From Cyclobacterium salsum (lineage in GTDB: Bacteria; Bacteroidota; Bacteroidia; Cytophagales; Cyclobacteriaceae): a DNA stretch of 64,000 nucleotides. Below are positions 9,823 through 18,260 of the stretch, in pieces; the stretch's first letter is position 1, and every line of letters begins with the position of its first letter. The stretch covers positions 372,001-436,000 of the forward strand of contig NZ_WNKG01000006.1 in the NCBI RefSeq assembly GCF_010119245.1, given 5' to 3'. Under the pieces are notes generated by a model, which did no database searches, was not told where the DNA came from, and saw nothing but the letters and a program-made list of their open reading frames with translations. The position numbers and the translations under genes are program-made.

Positions 9823-10146
9823 GAAAACTTATTTACTGCTGATATATGTTAATAATACTAAATTATATCCATTGTTCCCAATGAAAGTGCCAGGCGAAAG
9901 CATTTAGTAACGACCTGGCTACTGTAACTCCTGTCACTGATTAAATGAATTTTCCTTGCTAATTTTACATTGCATAATGAAAGCCAAGTTTTCAAAAAAA
10001 TAAACTCCTCTTGGCATGTTTGAGTTTATTTAGGCGAAGCTTGGATTCCCGTGGGGCTTTCTGTTTGGTTAAGGGAGTTTTTCCTGCCGCGGAGGGAAAG
10101 GTTTTAAACTTGACAAAACAAAACCTTGTTATGAATAGCAGTAAAA
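9823..10146. other. Divergent intergenic region with an inverted repeat
   Basis: A 324-base region between sdhA and the hydroxylase gene. It holds no ORF of useful size, and in particular no membrane-anchor gene for SDH. The only structure I see is the inverted repeat at 9998-10031. Confidence 0.6.
9998..10031. repeat. Inverted repeat AAATAAACTC / GAGTTTATTT
   Basis: Two perfect 10-base arms (9998-10007 and 10022-10031) with a 14-base spacer between divergent genes. On the minus strand the second arm runs into a T-tract, as in a terminator, but no gene ends there. It may be an operator or a leftover terminator. Confidence 0.45.
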
Positions 10147-11019
10147 ATGGAAAAATACATTAAAATAATTGCCGACGCCTACTACGGATATTTCACCTAC
10201 CTCCTGGATGAAATCATGTATCCTTCCTGGAATAATTATTTCTGGTGGTTGGTAGGTCTTTCCCTGGCAGTGTGGCTGCTGGAGCTGGTTTTTCCCTGGA
10301 GAAAAAGTCAACCGGCACTGCGGAAAGATTTCTGGCTGGATGGCTTTTACATGTTTTTCAACTTTTTCCTTTTTTCGTTGATTGCCTACAATGCCATTTC
10401 CAATGTGGCCGTGGAGGCTTTCAACGATTTTCTTGGCCTATTTGGGATTACCAACCTGGTAGCTATTGAGGTCAGCTCCTGGCCGAGGTGGGCACAATTT
10501 GGCTTGTTATTCATCCTGGCTGATTTCATTCAATGGAACGTTCACCGCATGTTGCATCGGGTTCCAGCACTTTGGGAATTTCACAAAGTGCATCACTCCG
10601 TAGAGCAAATGGGATTTGCAGCCCACCTGAGGTTTCACTGGATGGAAACCATTCTCTATAAAAGTGCCCAATACATTCCGCTGGCCATGATTGGGTTTGG
10701 TTTGACAGACTTCTTCTTAGTGCATATTTTCACCACGGCCATTGGCCATCTTAATCATGCCAACCTCCGAGTAACCTACGGGCCGTTGAAATACCTGCTA
10801 AATAACCCCATCATGCACATCTGGCATCATGCCAAAACCCTTCCAAAAGGGTCTTATGGGGTGAATTACGGACTGACCTTAAGCATCTGGGATTATTTAT
10901 TTGGCACCGCATACATCCCTCACGAGGGAAGGGATATCCCCTTAGGCTTTGATGGTATGGAAAAATTCCCAAAAACATTTTGGGAACAAATTACCTATCC
11001 CTATAAGAAAAAAAGGTGA
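10147..11019 (+). CDS. Sterol desaturase / fatty acid hydroxylase family protein
   Basis: A 290-residue integral membrane di-iron enzyme. Four transmembrane-type segments hold the histidine clusters of the family: HRMLH (HxxxH), HKVHH (HxxHH), HLNH and HIWHH. Members hydroxylate or desaturate C-H bonds of lipids such as fatty acids, carotenoids or sterols, using oxygen at the inner membrane. The natural substrate cannot be inferred here. It stands alone in front of the damaged GH16 gene, with a 40-base gap and no obvious functional link. Confidence 0.88.
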   Translation: MEKYIKIIADAYYGYFTYLLDEIMYPSWNNYFWWLVGLSLAVWLLELVFPWRKSQPALRKDFWLDGFYMFFNFFLFSLIAYNAISNVAVEAFNDFLGLFGITNLVAIEVSSWPRWAQFGLLFILADFIQWNVHRMLHRVPALWEFHKVHHSVEQMGFAAHLRFHWMETILYKSAQYIPLAMIGFGLTDFFLVHIFTTAIGHLNHANLRVTYGPLKYLLNNPIMHIWHHAKTLPKGSYGVNYGLTLSIWDYLFGTAYIPHEGRDIPLGFDGMEKFPKTFWEQITYPYKKKR

Positions 11020-11059
11020 TTTTTGGGCTATCTTTCAGCCTGTCTAACCTTATGTTCGG

Positions 11060-11928
11060 ATGAAATACCTATTGATTAGTAGCACACTACTTTTTCTTAT
11101 CCTATTTTTCTTATCCTAGGCGACCTAAAAGCTCAGATTGGGGCAGAAGCTCCGGAAAAGCCGGGATATCGACTCGTTTGGGCAGATGATTTTACAGGAG
11201 AAAGCGTACCGGATCACCGCTTTTGGTCGTTTGAACATGGTTTTGAACGAAATGAGGAGCTACAGTGGTACCAACCTGATAATGCTCGTTTGGAAAAGGG
11301 TTTATTGCTTATTGAGGGAAGAAGGGAGCGGGTAAGAAATCCCGGTTTTGAAGAAGGAAGTCGGGACTGGAAAAAGAACCGGCCTTTTGCGCAATACACC
11401 TCTTCCAGTATTCATACCCGGGGAAAGTTTTCCTTTCAGTATGGACTTATGGAAGTAAGGGCGAAAATTGATACCGCCTCCGGGCTTTGGCCAGCTATCT
11501 GGACCCTGGGCGTGGAAGGACCCTGGCCGGCAAACGGAGAAATCGATGTGATGGAATATTACCTGGCAGATGGAGAGCCCACGATCCTGGCCAATGCAGC
11601 CTGGGCCCATCCGGAAAAGCGGGCTGCCTGGGATGAAGCTAAAATTCCACTATCCGACCTTTTAAAACAAGATCCGGAATGGCCTGATAAATTTCATATC
11701 TGGAGGTTGGACTGGACGGCCGAATACCTGAAAATTTACCTGGATGACGCGTTGATCAATGAGGTCGATGTTTCGGCCGCGGTAAATCCGGATGGAACGA
11801 ACCCTTTTCACCAGCCCCATTACTTATTGTTAAACCTAGCCATAGGTAGTAATGGGGGGAATCCGGATTCCACGGTCTTTCCAGTTACCTATCAGGTGGA
11901 TTACGTGAGGGTATATCAGAAAGAATAA
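11060..11928 (+). pseudogene. GH16 glucanase-like gene, frameshifted by a 14-bp tandem duplication
   Basis: From 11083 to the TAA at 11928 one frame encodes a complete GH16 domain, with the retaining-enzyme catalytic box EIDVME near 11538-11555 and aromatic subsite residues around it. That frame has no ATG before the domain. A good signal-peptide start (MKYLLISSTLLFLIL) begins at 11060 in another frame and hits a TAG at 11117. The two frames are separated by a perfect tandem duplication of 14 bases (11091-11104 and 11105-11118). Removing one copy joins them into about 284 codons: signal peptide, cleavage after LKA, then the GH16 domain. As it stands, secretion should fail unless the repeat contracts or slippage occurs. 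The predicted substrate class is beta-1,3 or mixed-linkage glucan, agar or carrageenan; the subfamily is not resolved. Confidence 0.85.
11091..11118. repeat. Perfect 14-bp tandem duplication inside a signal-peptide coding region
   Basis: The unit TTTTTCTTATCCTA occurs twice with no gap. The extra 14 bases shift the frame and make the TAG at 11117-11119. Confidence 0.92.
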
Positions 11929-12015
11929 ACCGGATTTCAGGTTATATAAATGTTCAGGCAAGATGACCTTTGAGAGTATTTTTACAGCAGCTGTCATTTT
12001 GCCAGTTTCACCTTC

Positions 12016-13044
12016 TTATGGCCTGAGGTGATTTTTTTGGTAGTGGCTTAATAACAAATCGCCCCCAAAGTCATTTTGAAGATCCCGAATGACGGTATGT
12101 ACATGATTGGCATCATTCTGAATGTTATCGTATTCGATCAGCAAATCCGCTCCCTGAATGCGGTAGTAATGAGGTTCTCCTACCGCATTGATTTCGCTCC
12201 CTGCCCAGGCAAATGTGAAACCCTCCCAGCCTTGCTCTTGGATCCGGTCCTGTAACAGTCCTTGGTAAGCGGGTGTAAATCTGGAAAGGTAAAGCGTCAC
12301 CAGTTCCTGAAATAGTTGCTGCTGATCTGAGTTTAGTGCGGAATACGCGATGCCCAAAGGCTGCAAAAGAGAGGCCCGGCGATCGTTGGATGTGAGGATA
12401 TCATAAGGGACTTTTTCCGAAAAAATGGCGGTGCTTTTTTGCGTTTCATTCAGGGCATGTACCATGGCAAATCCCATATGGGTTTCGTTTGCCAAGACCT
12501 GCCGATTCTTTTCCGGGCCAGAGAGCACCAACGCCGGATTGGAGCCCATAAAGGAAGGTGTCGAAGAGATGATGGTATGCCTGTCAGAGGAAAAATTAAG
12601 CGAAAGATGATGCCCTTCCAGGCGCCAGCCCCATTCCTTTGCACCTGCAGGATCTCCAAAAACGCTGAAATGGTAATTTAACGGATCCCGGTAGGCGTCA
12701 TTGGGAGGCCGGTTTTCTACCTCCCGAAGTATATTTTCAAGCGCAAAAATGGCCTCTGTTCTTTCTATTCCCGGTTCACCCAGGGATGCCCGCATCAGCG
12801 TCAGTGCTGCTGCTTTCTGTTGCTCATTAAAATCGTGAAAAGTAGGCCCCTTTCGTTCTCTGGGGACAAAATGCCAATTGAATCGTTCGGTATGGTCAAA
12901 GGGAAAACAGGCTTGCTTTTTGAGATCGGCATCCAGGCTTTCGATAAATTGCTTGGCTAAAGGGGCCAGATTCTGCGAAGAACTTTGCAAGACGGAACCC
13001 AAGAGGGCAAACAGAAAAAGGGAGATTTTTAATAGGTTATTCAT
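12016..13044 (-). CDS. Secreted DUF3500 protein
   Basis: A 342-residue protein with a clear Sec signal peptide (MNNLLKISLFLFALLGSVLQ, cleavage near residue 23). The rest matches what I know of the DUF3500 family: an FNWHFVPRERKG element, the segment EWGWRLEGHHLSLNF and a C-terminal HYYRIQGADLLIEYDN with His and Asp residues that could bind a metal. The biochemical activity of the family is not established to my knowledge. It lies 44 bases downstream of the FG-GAP gene on the same strand, so both may be one transcription unit of exported proteins. Confidence 0.8.
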   Translation of the reverse strand: MNNLLKISLFLFALLGSVLQSSSQNLAPLAKQFIESLDADLKKQACFPFDHTERFNWHFVPRERKGPTFHDFNEQQKAAALTLMRASLGEPGIERTEAIFALENILREVENRPPNDAYRDPLNYHFSVFGDPAGAKEWGWRLEGHHLSLNFSSDRHTIISSTPSFMGSNPALVLSGPEKNRQVLANETHMGFAMVHALNETQKSTAIFSEKVPYDILTSNDRRASLLQPLGIAYSALNSDQQQLFQELVTLYLSRFTPAYQGLLQDRIQEQGWEGFTFAWAGSEINAVGEPHYYRIQGADLLIEYDNIQNDANHVHTVIRDLQNDFGGDLLLSHYQKNHLRP

Positions 13045-13088
13045 CAGGGTTGGGTTAACGAATGGTAAGAGTAGAGGATTATTTCCAA

Positions 13089-14258
13089 TCAGTTGCTGGT
13101 ATTCCAGTAAATTTTAAGGTTACGGGTAGCTCTCCCGGAGGCAATGATGTCCGGTTTTCCATCCCCATTGAGGTCGGCTACTTTCAGATCTTCACAAGCC
13201 ATGCCGTTTTTATCCACCCAGTGTTCTCGCCAGGAATTATCAGCTAAAGCGTAAAAGAGCTTTATGCCCATTTCCCCTGAATCGTTGGGTTCCCTCCACC
13301 CGATGACAATCTGGTCTTTTCCCTGCTCCAATAAATCGCCGGTGGCCAGGCCGTGTCCCTGATTCATCTCAGCGGTCAGCACCTGCCGATTCAGGTTTTC
13401 TCTGGAGAAAGTATTTCCCTTCGGAAGGTAGGCAGTGAGCGTTGGCCCGTGAAAGGGTTCAACCCCTGTCAGGAACCGATCTCCCGAAGCCGTTTTTCCC
13501 ACTCGGATTTCTCCGAAACCATGATCATTGACCAACCAGGCACCGTTGGGATGAATTTCCCATTGATCGTTAGAAAAATAAAATGCTTTGACTCCTTCTT
13601 TACCTCCGATGTATAAGGATTCTGCCTGATTTTCATGGGGTACAATCTCGAGGTTATGGGTGATGTGCATGGATTGATCAATTACCCAATGGCTCCAGTC
13701 CCTTCCTTTCGTATCTTGCATTTCGTAGCCGATTACCTTTACTCCTGCGCCTTCACCCCCGGAGTTTCCACGACCATGAAGGGGCAGCATGATCAAGTGG
13801 AACAGGCCGTCTTTTGCCTTTATCCAGCGCATCCGGTGTACCGTTGGTTCATGGGGAAGTTTCACTGGCTCCCACTTTTGGGTAGGATCTTCAGGGCGGA
13901 TCAGGTAGTGCACCGATCCGGATTGGCTCTCATCGCTGGTTTCGCCGGGGTTCCATTGGGCACCCACAGCCACCTCCACCTGCCCGTCTCCATTGATGTC
14001 TCTGGCCGCAATGCACACGTTATCCCGTTGGGTTAGGTTGTCTACCATGACGAACCGCTTCCAGTCTCCGTTTCTATACCAGACGAATTGCTTTTTATCC
14101 GCCAATAAAATATCCGGTTTGCCATCTCCATCTACATCCCCGATGGCCAGGCCATAGCCTATTTCGACTTGTTCGTCCAGTACCTGGGGTTCAAAGGAGG
14201 GATTTGGATCGTTATTGAAAGCACTTATTACTGCCAGGGTGAAGAGCCAATGTATCAT
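13089..14258 (-). CDS. Secreted FG-GAP/VCBS repeat protein
   Basis: A 389-residue protein with a short signal peptide and repeated beta-propeller blades. Calcium-binding type DxDxDG loops are seen as GDVDGDGKPDILLAD near the N terminus, RDINGDGQVEVAVG in the middle, and ADLNGDGKPDIIASGR near the C terminus, with less regular blades between. This suggests a seven-bladed propeller on the outside of the inner membrane. The ligand is unknown. It is probably in an operon with the DUF3500 gene. Confidence 0.85.
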   Translation of the reverse strand: MIHWLFTLAVISAFNNDPNPSFEPQVLDEQVEIGYGLAIGDVDGDGKPDILLADKKQFVWYRNGDWKRFVMVDNLTQRDNVCIAARDINGDGQVEVAVGAQWNPGETSDESQSGSVHYLIRPEDPTQKWEPVKLPHEPTVHRMRWIKAKDGLFHLIMLPLHGRGNSGGEGAGVKVIGYEMQDTKGRDWSHWVIDQSMHITHNLEIVPHENQAESLYIGGKEGVKAFYFSNDQWEIHPNGAWLVNDHGFGEIRVGKTASGDRFLTGVEPFHGPTLTAYLPKGNTFSRENLNRQVLTAEMNQGHGLATGDLLEQGKDQIVIGWREPNDSGEMGIKLFYALADNSWREHWVDKNGMACEDLKVADLNGDGKPDIIASGRATRNLKIYWNTSN

Positions 14259-14336
14259 GCTGTTTGGTTTGGGTTTATGTTTGAATAAATTTAACCAAAA
14301 AATTGATAAATGGCTACCTGTTTGATGGTAAGAAGA

Positions 14337-15002
14337 TTAAATTACTGGCTGACCGGATTTCTGATACAATTTTATTGCCTCAGGAATATCCACTTTCCCG
14401 CCAAGAATTTCAAAGATTTGGCGGCCGTCGATGGCAGGGTCCAGCATGTGTACCAAAACCGCAGCCACATCCTCTCTGGAAATCTCTCCATTTTCATTGA
14501 AAACGGAGGAGACCTTTATTTTTCCGGTGTAGGGCCCGTTCGTTAGTTTTCCCGGGCGAACGATGGCAAAGGGCAGGGAAGAAGATTTCAAATATTCGTC
14601 CGCTTCTTTTTTTGCCAGCAAGTAGTGCTGCATGGACTCATCGGCTTTTTCGGCATTTTCAGCCCCTCTGGAGCTTAACATTACGAATTTTTTTACCTGC
14701 TGCTGAGTTGCCAGGTCTACGCTTTTGATCGCACCGATTTTGTCCACCAACTGGGTTTTATCTTTCCCGGTTTTCGATCCGGAACCGGCAGCAAAAATAA
14801 CCCTGTCAATACCTTTAAACGCTTCACTAAAATCCTTTTCCAAATCTCCCAAAACGGTTTGTACCCCTATTTTTTCAAAATAGTCTTGTTGGGAGCTATC
14901 CCGTATCATCGCGACCGGAGAATAGCTGGGGTGAGAGACCAACCTTTTTGCTATCAAGCGTCCCGTCGAGCCATTGGCTCCAATAATCAATACTTTTTCC
15001 AT
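14337..15002 (-). CDS. NAD(P)-binding SDR/NmrA-like protein
   Basis: About 221 residues beginning MEKVLIIGANGSTGRLIAKRL, with the GxxGxxG nucleotide-binding loop of atypical short-chain dehydrogenases (NAD(P)H-binding, NmrA or YwnB-like). Further elements are ARG-poor: VIFAAGSGSKTGKDKTQ, KKFVMLSSRGAENA and AIVRPGKLTNGPYTGKI. Such proteins are oxidoreductases or NAD(P)H sensors; the substrate is unknown. I used the ATG at 15002 because it precedes the first beta strand directly; an upstream in-frame start at 15068 would add 22 residues with no domain. Confidence 0.82.
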   Translation of the reverse strand: MEKVLIIGANGSTGRLIAKRLVSHPSYSPVAMIRDSSQQDYFEKIGVQTVLGDLEKDFSEAFKGIDRVIFAAGSGSKTGKDKTQLVDKIGAIKSVDLATQQQVKKFVMLSSRGAENAEKADESMQHYLLAKKEADEYLKSSSLPFAIVRPGKLTNGPYTGKIKVSSVFNENGEISREDVAAVLVHMLDPAIDGRQIFEILGGKVDIPEAIKLYQKSGQPVI

Positions 15003-15104
15003 ATCTTCAGTAGTTATTTGTTTTCCAAATTTTGACCAAAAATTGTTCCAAGTATGGCCGAGCTTCAAATCTCCGGGTGATTTTCCTGTCCCATCCTTCA
15101 GAAA

Positions 15105-15950
15105 TCAGGATGGGTAAAGTTTATTCAAAATCCCATGTATGATTTCGCGCATGGCCGGTTCTGCTTTGGCTGCAGCGCGTAACACATCCTCTAACTTAAT
15201 TTTTTTAATATTTCCAGGGGTTCCCAGGTCGGTTATTGCTGTCAGGGCAAAAACCCTCATGCCGGAATGAACGGCTACCTGCACTTCCGGAACGGTACTC
15301 ATACCCACCGCATCAGCCCCAATGATCCGAAGGTAGCGGTATTCTGCAGGGGTTTCCAGATTGGGTCCCTGTACACCGACATACACCCCTTGGTGAATAG
15401 GAATGGCTTTTTCCCTGGCAATTTCTAACGCCCATTCGATAAACGTTGGAAAGTAGGCCTGACTCATATCCGGAAACCTGTCACCGAATTGCCCCAGGTT
15501 GGGCCCCCTAAGGGGATTTTCAGGGAATAAATCAATATGATCCCGAATGAGCAGGATATCCCCCACTTTTTGGATGGGATCCAATCCCCCGGAAGCATTG
15601 GAAATAAGAAGATTGAGAATGCCCAGTTCTCGTAAGATGCGAATGGGAAATGTAACTTCTTTCATGGAATACCCCTCGTAATAATGGAACCTGCCTTTCA
15701 TCGCAAGGATGGTTTTGGTGCCCCATTTACCGACAATTAATTTCCCATGGTGAGAGGTGACGGTAGAAACCGGAAAATAGGGGATATCCTCATAAGGGAT
15801 TTCGGTTATTATTTCGATATCATTGGCCAGGCTTCCCAGACCGGTCCCAATAATGATAGCGGTTTCAGGTTTGTCGTTTAGAAAAGCGGAAAGGTAGTTC
15901 ACCGCATGGGTGATTTTTTCGAGATAGGTGATTTCTGGTTCTTTACGCAT
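15105..15950 (-). CDS. Purine nucleoside phosphorylase, PNP-I (PunA) type
   Basis: About 281 residues of the trimeric PNP family that splits purine nucleosides with phosphate. It has the GTGLGSLA phosphate loop near the N terminus, the VSTVTSHHGKLIVG strand, MKGRFHYYEGY, LLISNASGGLD, and AVGMSTVPEV near the ribose site. At the purine-recognition position the sequence reads ITDLGTPGN, with Asp (about residue 241) where the mammalian enzyme has Asn243. The ATG at 15950 (MRKEPEITYL) is preferred; a non-ATG extension upstream is possible. It is divergent from the FMN reductase gene. Confidence 0.9.
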   Translation of the reverse strand: MRKEPEITYLEKITHAVNYLSAFLNDKPETAIIIGTGLGSLANDIEIITEIPYEDIPYFPVSTVTSHHGKLIVGKWGTKTILAMKGRFHYYEGYSMKEVTFPIRILRELGILNLLISNASGGLDPIQKVGDILLIRDHIDLFPENPLRGPNLGQFGDRFPDMSQAYFPTFIEWALEIAREKAIPIHQGVYVGVQGPNLETPAEYRYLRIIGADAVGMSTVPEVQVAVHSGMRVFALTAITDLGTPGNIKKIKLEDVLRAAAKAEPAMREIIHGILNKLYPS

Positions 15951-16070
15951 GATGGATGGAACAAGCAATTAATGACTGAAGGAAACGCAAACCGGTTACC
16001 AACCAAATATAATAATTCGGAAACTTTATGGGGTCCTCGTTTGTATTTATGTAACTTAAATCAAGACTAT

Positions 16071-16595
16071 ATGATCAAAATTATAGTAAGCACCAACAGG
16101 AAGAACGCTGTTTCGGCGAAAATGGCCGAGTTATACCAGGACATACTGAATCAGAATGGTGCGGAGAGCGAAATTATTAACCTAACCGAATTACCAGACG
16201 ATTTTGTGTTTACCGCGCTTTATGAGAACAATGGCAAAAACAAAGCGTACAACACCATTCATAACCGAGTTAAAAGCGGGCAGAAATATGTTTTCATTGT
16301 TCCGGAATACAACGGTTCCTTTCCTGGGATTTTGAAGTCTTTTATAGACGGGATGACCTATCCAAATAGCTTCAGATCTAAGAAATGCGCCTTGGTAGGA
16401 ATTTCCTCAGGTATCGGAGGTGGCAGCATTGGGCTAAGCCACCTGACCGATATTTTCAATTACCTGGGAATGCATGTGCTGGCTAATAAAATCAAATTGG
16501 CCAAAATTGAAGAAAACATGACCGAAGGTCAGCTCTCAAATAAATTATACATCAGCCTGCTACAAGAGCAGGCCCGATTGCTGATTGATTTTTAA
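16071..16595 (+). CDS. NADPH-dependent FMN reductase-like flavodoxin-fold protein
   Basis: About 174 residues starting at ATG 16071 (MIKIIVSTNRKNAVSAKMAEL). It has the FMN phosphate loop near the start, the segment YVFIVPEYNGSFPGILKSFIDG, which is the standard flavin-contact PEYNGS motif, and VGISSGIGGGSIG. It should reduce flavin or quinone-type acceptors with NAD(P)H in the cytoplasm. The frame is open for 55 codons upstream but that part overlaps the PNP gene start and has no domain. It converges with ftsZ with a 2-base gap. Confidence 0.88.
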   Translation: MIKIIVSTNRKNAVSAKMAELYQDILNQNGAESEIINLTELPDDFVFTALYENNGKNKAYNTIHNRVKSGQKYVFIVPEYNGSFPGILKSFIDGMTYPNSFRSKKCALVGISSGIGGGSIGLSHLTDIFNYLGMHVLANKIKLAKIEENMTEGQLSNKLYISLLQEQARLLIDF

Positions 16596-16597
16596 CC

Positions 16598-18214
16598 TTA
16601 ATCAACGTTGTCGTGTAAGAAACGATTGTTGCTAATGATCTCGTTGTCGTCATTAAGGTTAAACTTGGAAAGACTTCTTTCGGAGCTATGCTGTACCTCG
16701 TGAAGTTTGATGTTCTTCCTTTGGTAGGCAGGGACTTCCAGTTTTTCCTTAAACTCTTCCGGAGTCTGGTTGATCGAACGCATTTGACGTAACTTTTCAA
16801 ACCGGTCATGGGCCCTTTTCAAAGCCTTTTCCTTGATTTGCTCAAAATAGTCGTTTTGATAGATATTGGTTTCCTCTTTTTCGTTAGCCCTTTCATTGGT
16901 TCCCGCTTTTTCGGGAGTATCAAATAAGGTCAATACCTTTTTTTGTTGCGGAGCAGGTTCACGGGAAACATATTCAAATTCTTCAGCCTCATCTTCCCGT
17001 TCTTTATTTGCGGGCTTTGATTGGGCTGAGTTCTGTGAATTGGATTCATTGGTTGGGTTCCGCTGTTCGGTGGCATCTTCTTCCGGCGCGGGCTGTGGGG
17101 GTTGTTTGACGGTGAAATTCACCTTTTGCCCTGCACTTGCCTCCTCGTCTACTTTCGACGTTTTGCCGGATTCTAAATGGATCACTTTTTTGGACAGGTC
17201 CTCTTCCTTTTTCTTTTGCTGCATGAAATTTTTATCAGCTAAAGAATCGGTTTCGAATCCAGTGGCAATTACCGTTACTCGAATGGCTTTTTTCAGATCC
17301 GGATCGATACCCTGGCCGAAAATAACATCCGCCATGTCTCCGGCCCGGTCCTGAATGTATTCGGTGATTTCCACCAACTCATCCATGGAAAGTTCTTCGT
17401 CTTCACCGGACATAATGGAAAGGAGGATTTTTTCGGCTCCTTTGATATCCACATTGTTGAGCAAAGGAGAAGAGATGGCTTTCTCTGCGGCTTTGATGGC
17501 ACGGTCTTCCCCTTCCTCCATGGCAGAACCCATTACGGCGGCACCGGCATCTTTCATGACGGTTTTGACATCTTCAAAATCGACGTTTACGTCCTGGGTT
17601 TCGGTGATGATTTCTGCGATAGACTTGGCAGCCGTACTCAGGATATTATCGGCTTTGCCAAAAGCCTGACGGATGGGTAGGTTGCCGTAAATCTCCCGGA
17701 GCTTATCGTTGAGAATGACCAGTACGGTGTCGCAATTTTCCCGAAGGGCTTCGATCCCAGCTTGTGCCGAAAAGGTTTTTTTCCTTCCCTCAAATACAAA
17801 AGGAGCGGTGACGATGCCCACCGTAAGGATATCCATGTCCTTAGCGATTTTTGCAATTACAGGAGCCGCACCCGTACCGGTACCTCCGCCCATCCCGGCG
17901 GTGATGAAGACCATTTTGGTGTTGTCTTCCAGTAATTTACGAATCTCTTCTTTGCTTTCCAGAGCCGCATTCTTCCCCTTTTCGGGGTTGGCACCGGCTC
18001 CCAGCCCCTCTGTGAGGTGGGCACCGATTTGTAATTTTAGCGGCACGGGACTGCTTTTGAGGGCCTGGGAATCCGTATTGACGACAACGAATTCCACATC
18101 TTTTATGCCTTGGTTGAACATGTGGTTTACGGCGTTGGAACCACCTCCTCCTACACCAATGACCTTGATGATCGATCGGTGATTTTTTTGAATATCAAAT
18201 GAATAGTCTTTCAT
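16598..18214 (-). CDS. ftsZ: Cell division GTPase FtsZ
   Basis: A 538-residue tubulin homologue that polymerises into the division ring. The globular domain fills about residues 12-320, with GVGGGGSNAVN, the GTP loop GGGTGTG (109-115) and the later T7-type loop. A long acidic and glutamine-rich linker follows, then the conserved C-terminal peptide VPAYQRKNIKL (about 494-504), which docks FtsA. An additional tail of about 34 residues follows this peptide, so the docking motif is not at the extreme end. It is the last gene of the dcw cluster and ends 2 bases from a convergent gene. Confidence 0.97.
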   Translation of the reverse strand: MKDYSFDIQKNHRSIIKVIGVGGGGSNAVNHMFNQGIKDVEFVVVNTDSQALKSSPVPLKLQIGAHLTEGLGAGANPEKGKNAALESKEEIRKLLEDNTKMVFITAGMGGGTGTGAAPVIAKIAKDMDILTVGIVTAPFVFEGRKKTFSAQAGIEALRENCDTVLVILNDKLREIYGNLPIRQAFGKADNILSTAAKSIAEIITETQDVNVDFEDVKTVMKDAGAAVMGSAMEEGEDRAIKAAEKAISSPLLNNVDIKGAEKILLSIMSGEDEELSMDELVEITEYIQDRAGDMADVIFGQGIDPDLKKAIRVTVIATGFETDSLADKNFMQQKKKEEDLSKKVIHLESGKTSKVDEEASAGQKVNFTVKQPPQPAPEEDATEQRNPTNESNSQNSAQSKPANKEREDEAEEFEYVSREPAPQQKKVLTLFDTPEKAGTNERANEKEETNIYQNDYFEQIKEKALKRAHDRFEKLRQMRSINQTPEEFKEKLEVPAYQRKNIKLHEVQHSSERSLSKFNLNDDNEIISNNRFLHDNVD

Positions 18215-18260
18215 GATGTATGCTTTTTCCGCCTTGGGCGAGTGTTTGCGCTATGGTTAA

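Noticed and set aside
11957-12003. Inverted repeat GGCAAGATGAC / GTCATTTTGCC between GH16 and DUF3500 genes
   Set aside because: One wobble pair, a 25-base loop and no T-tract; too weak for a terminator call.
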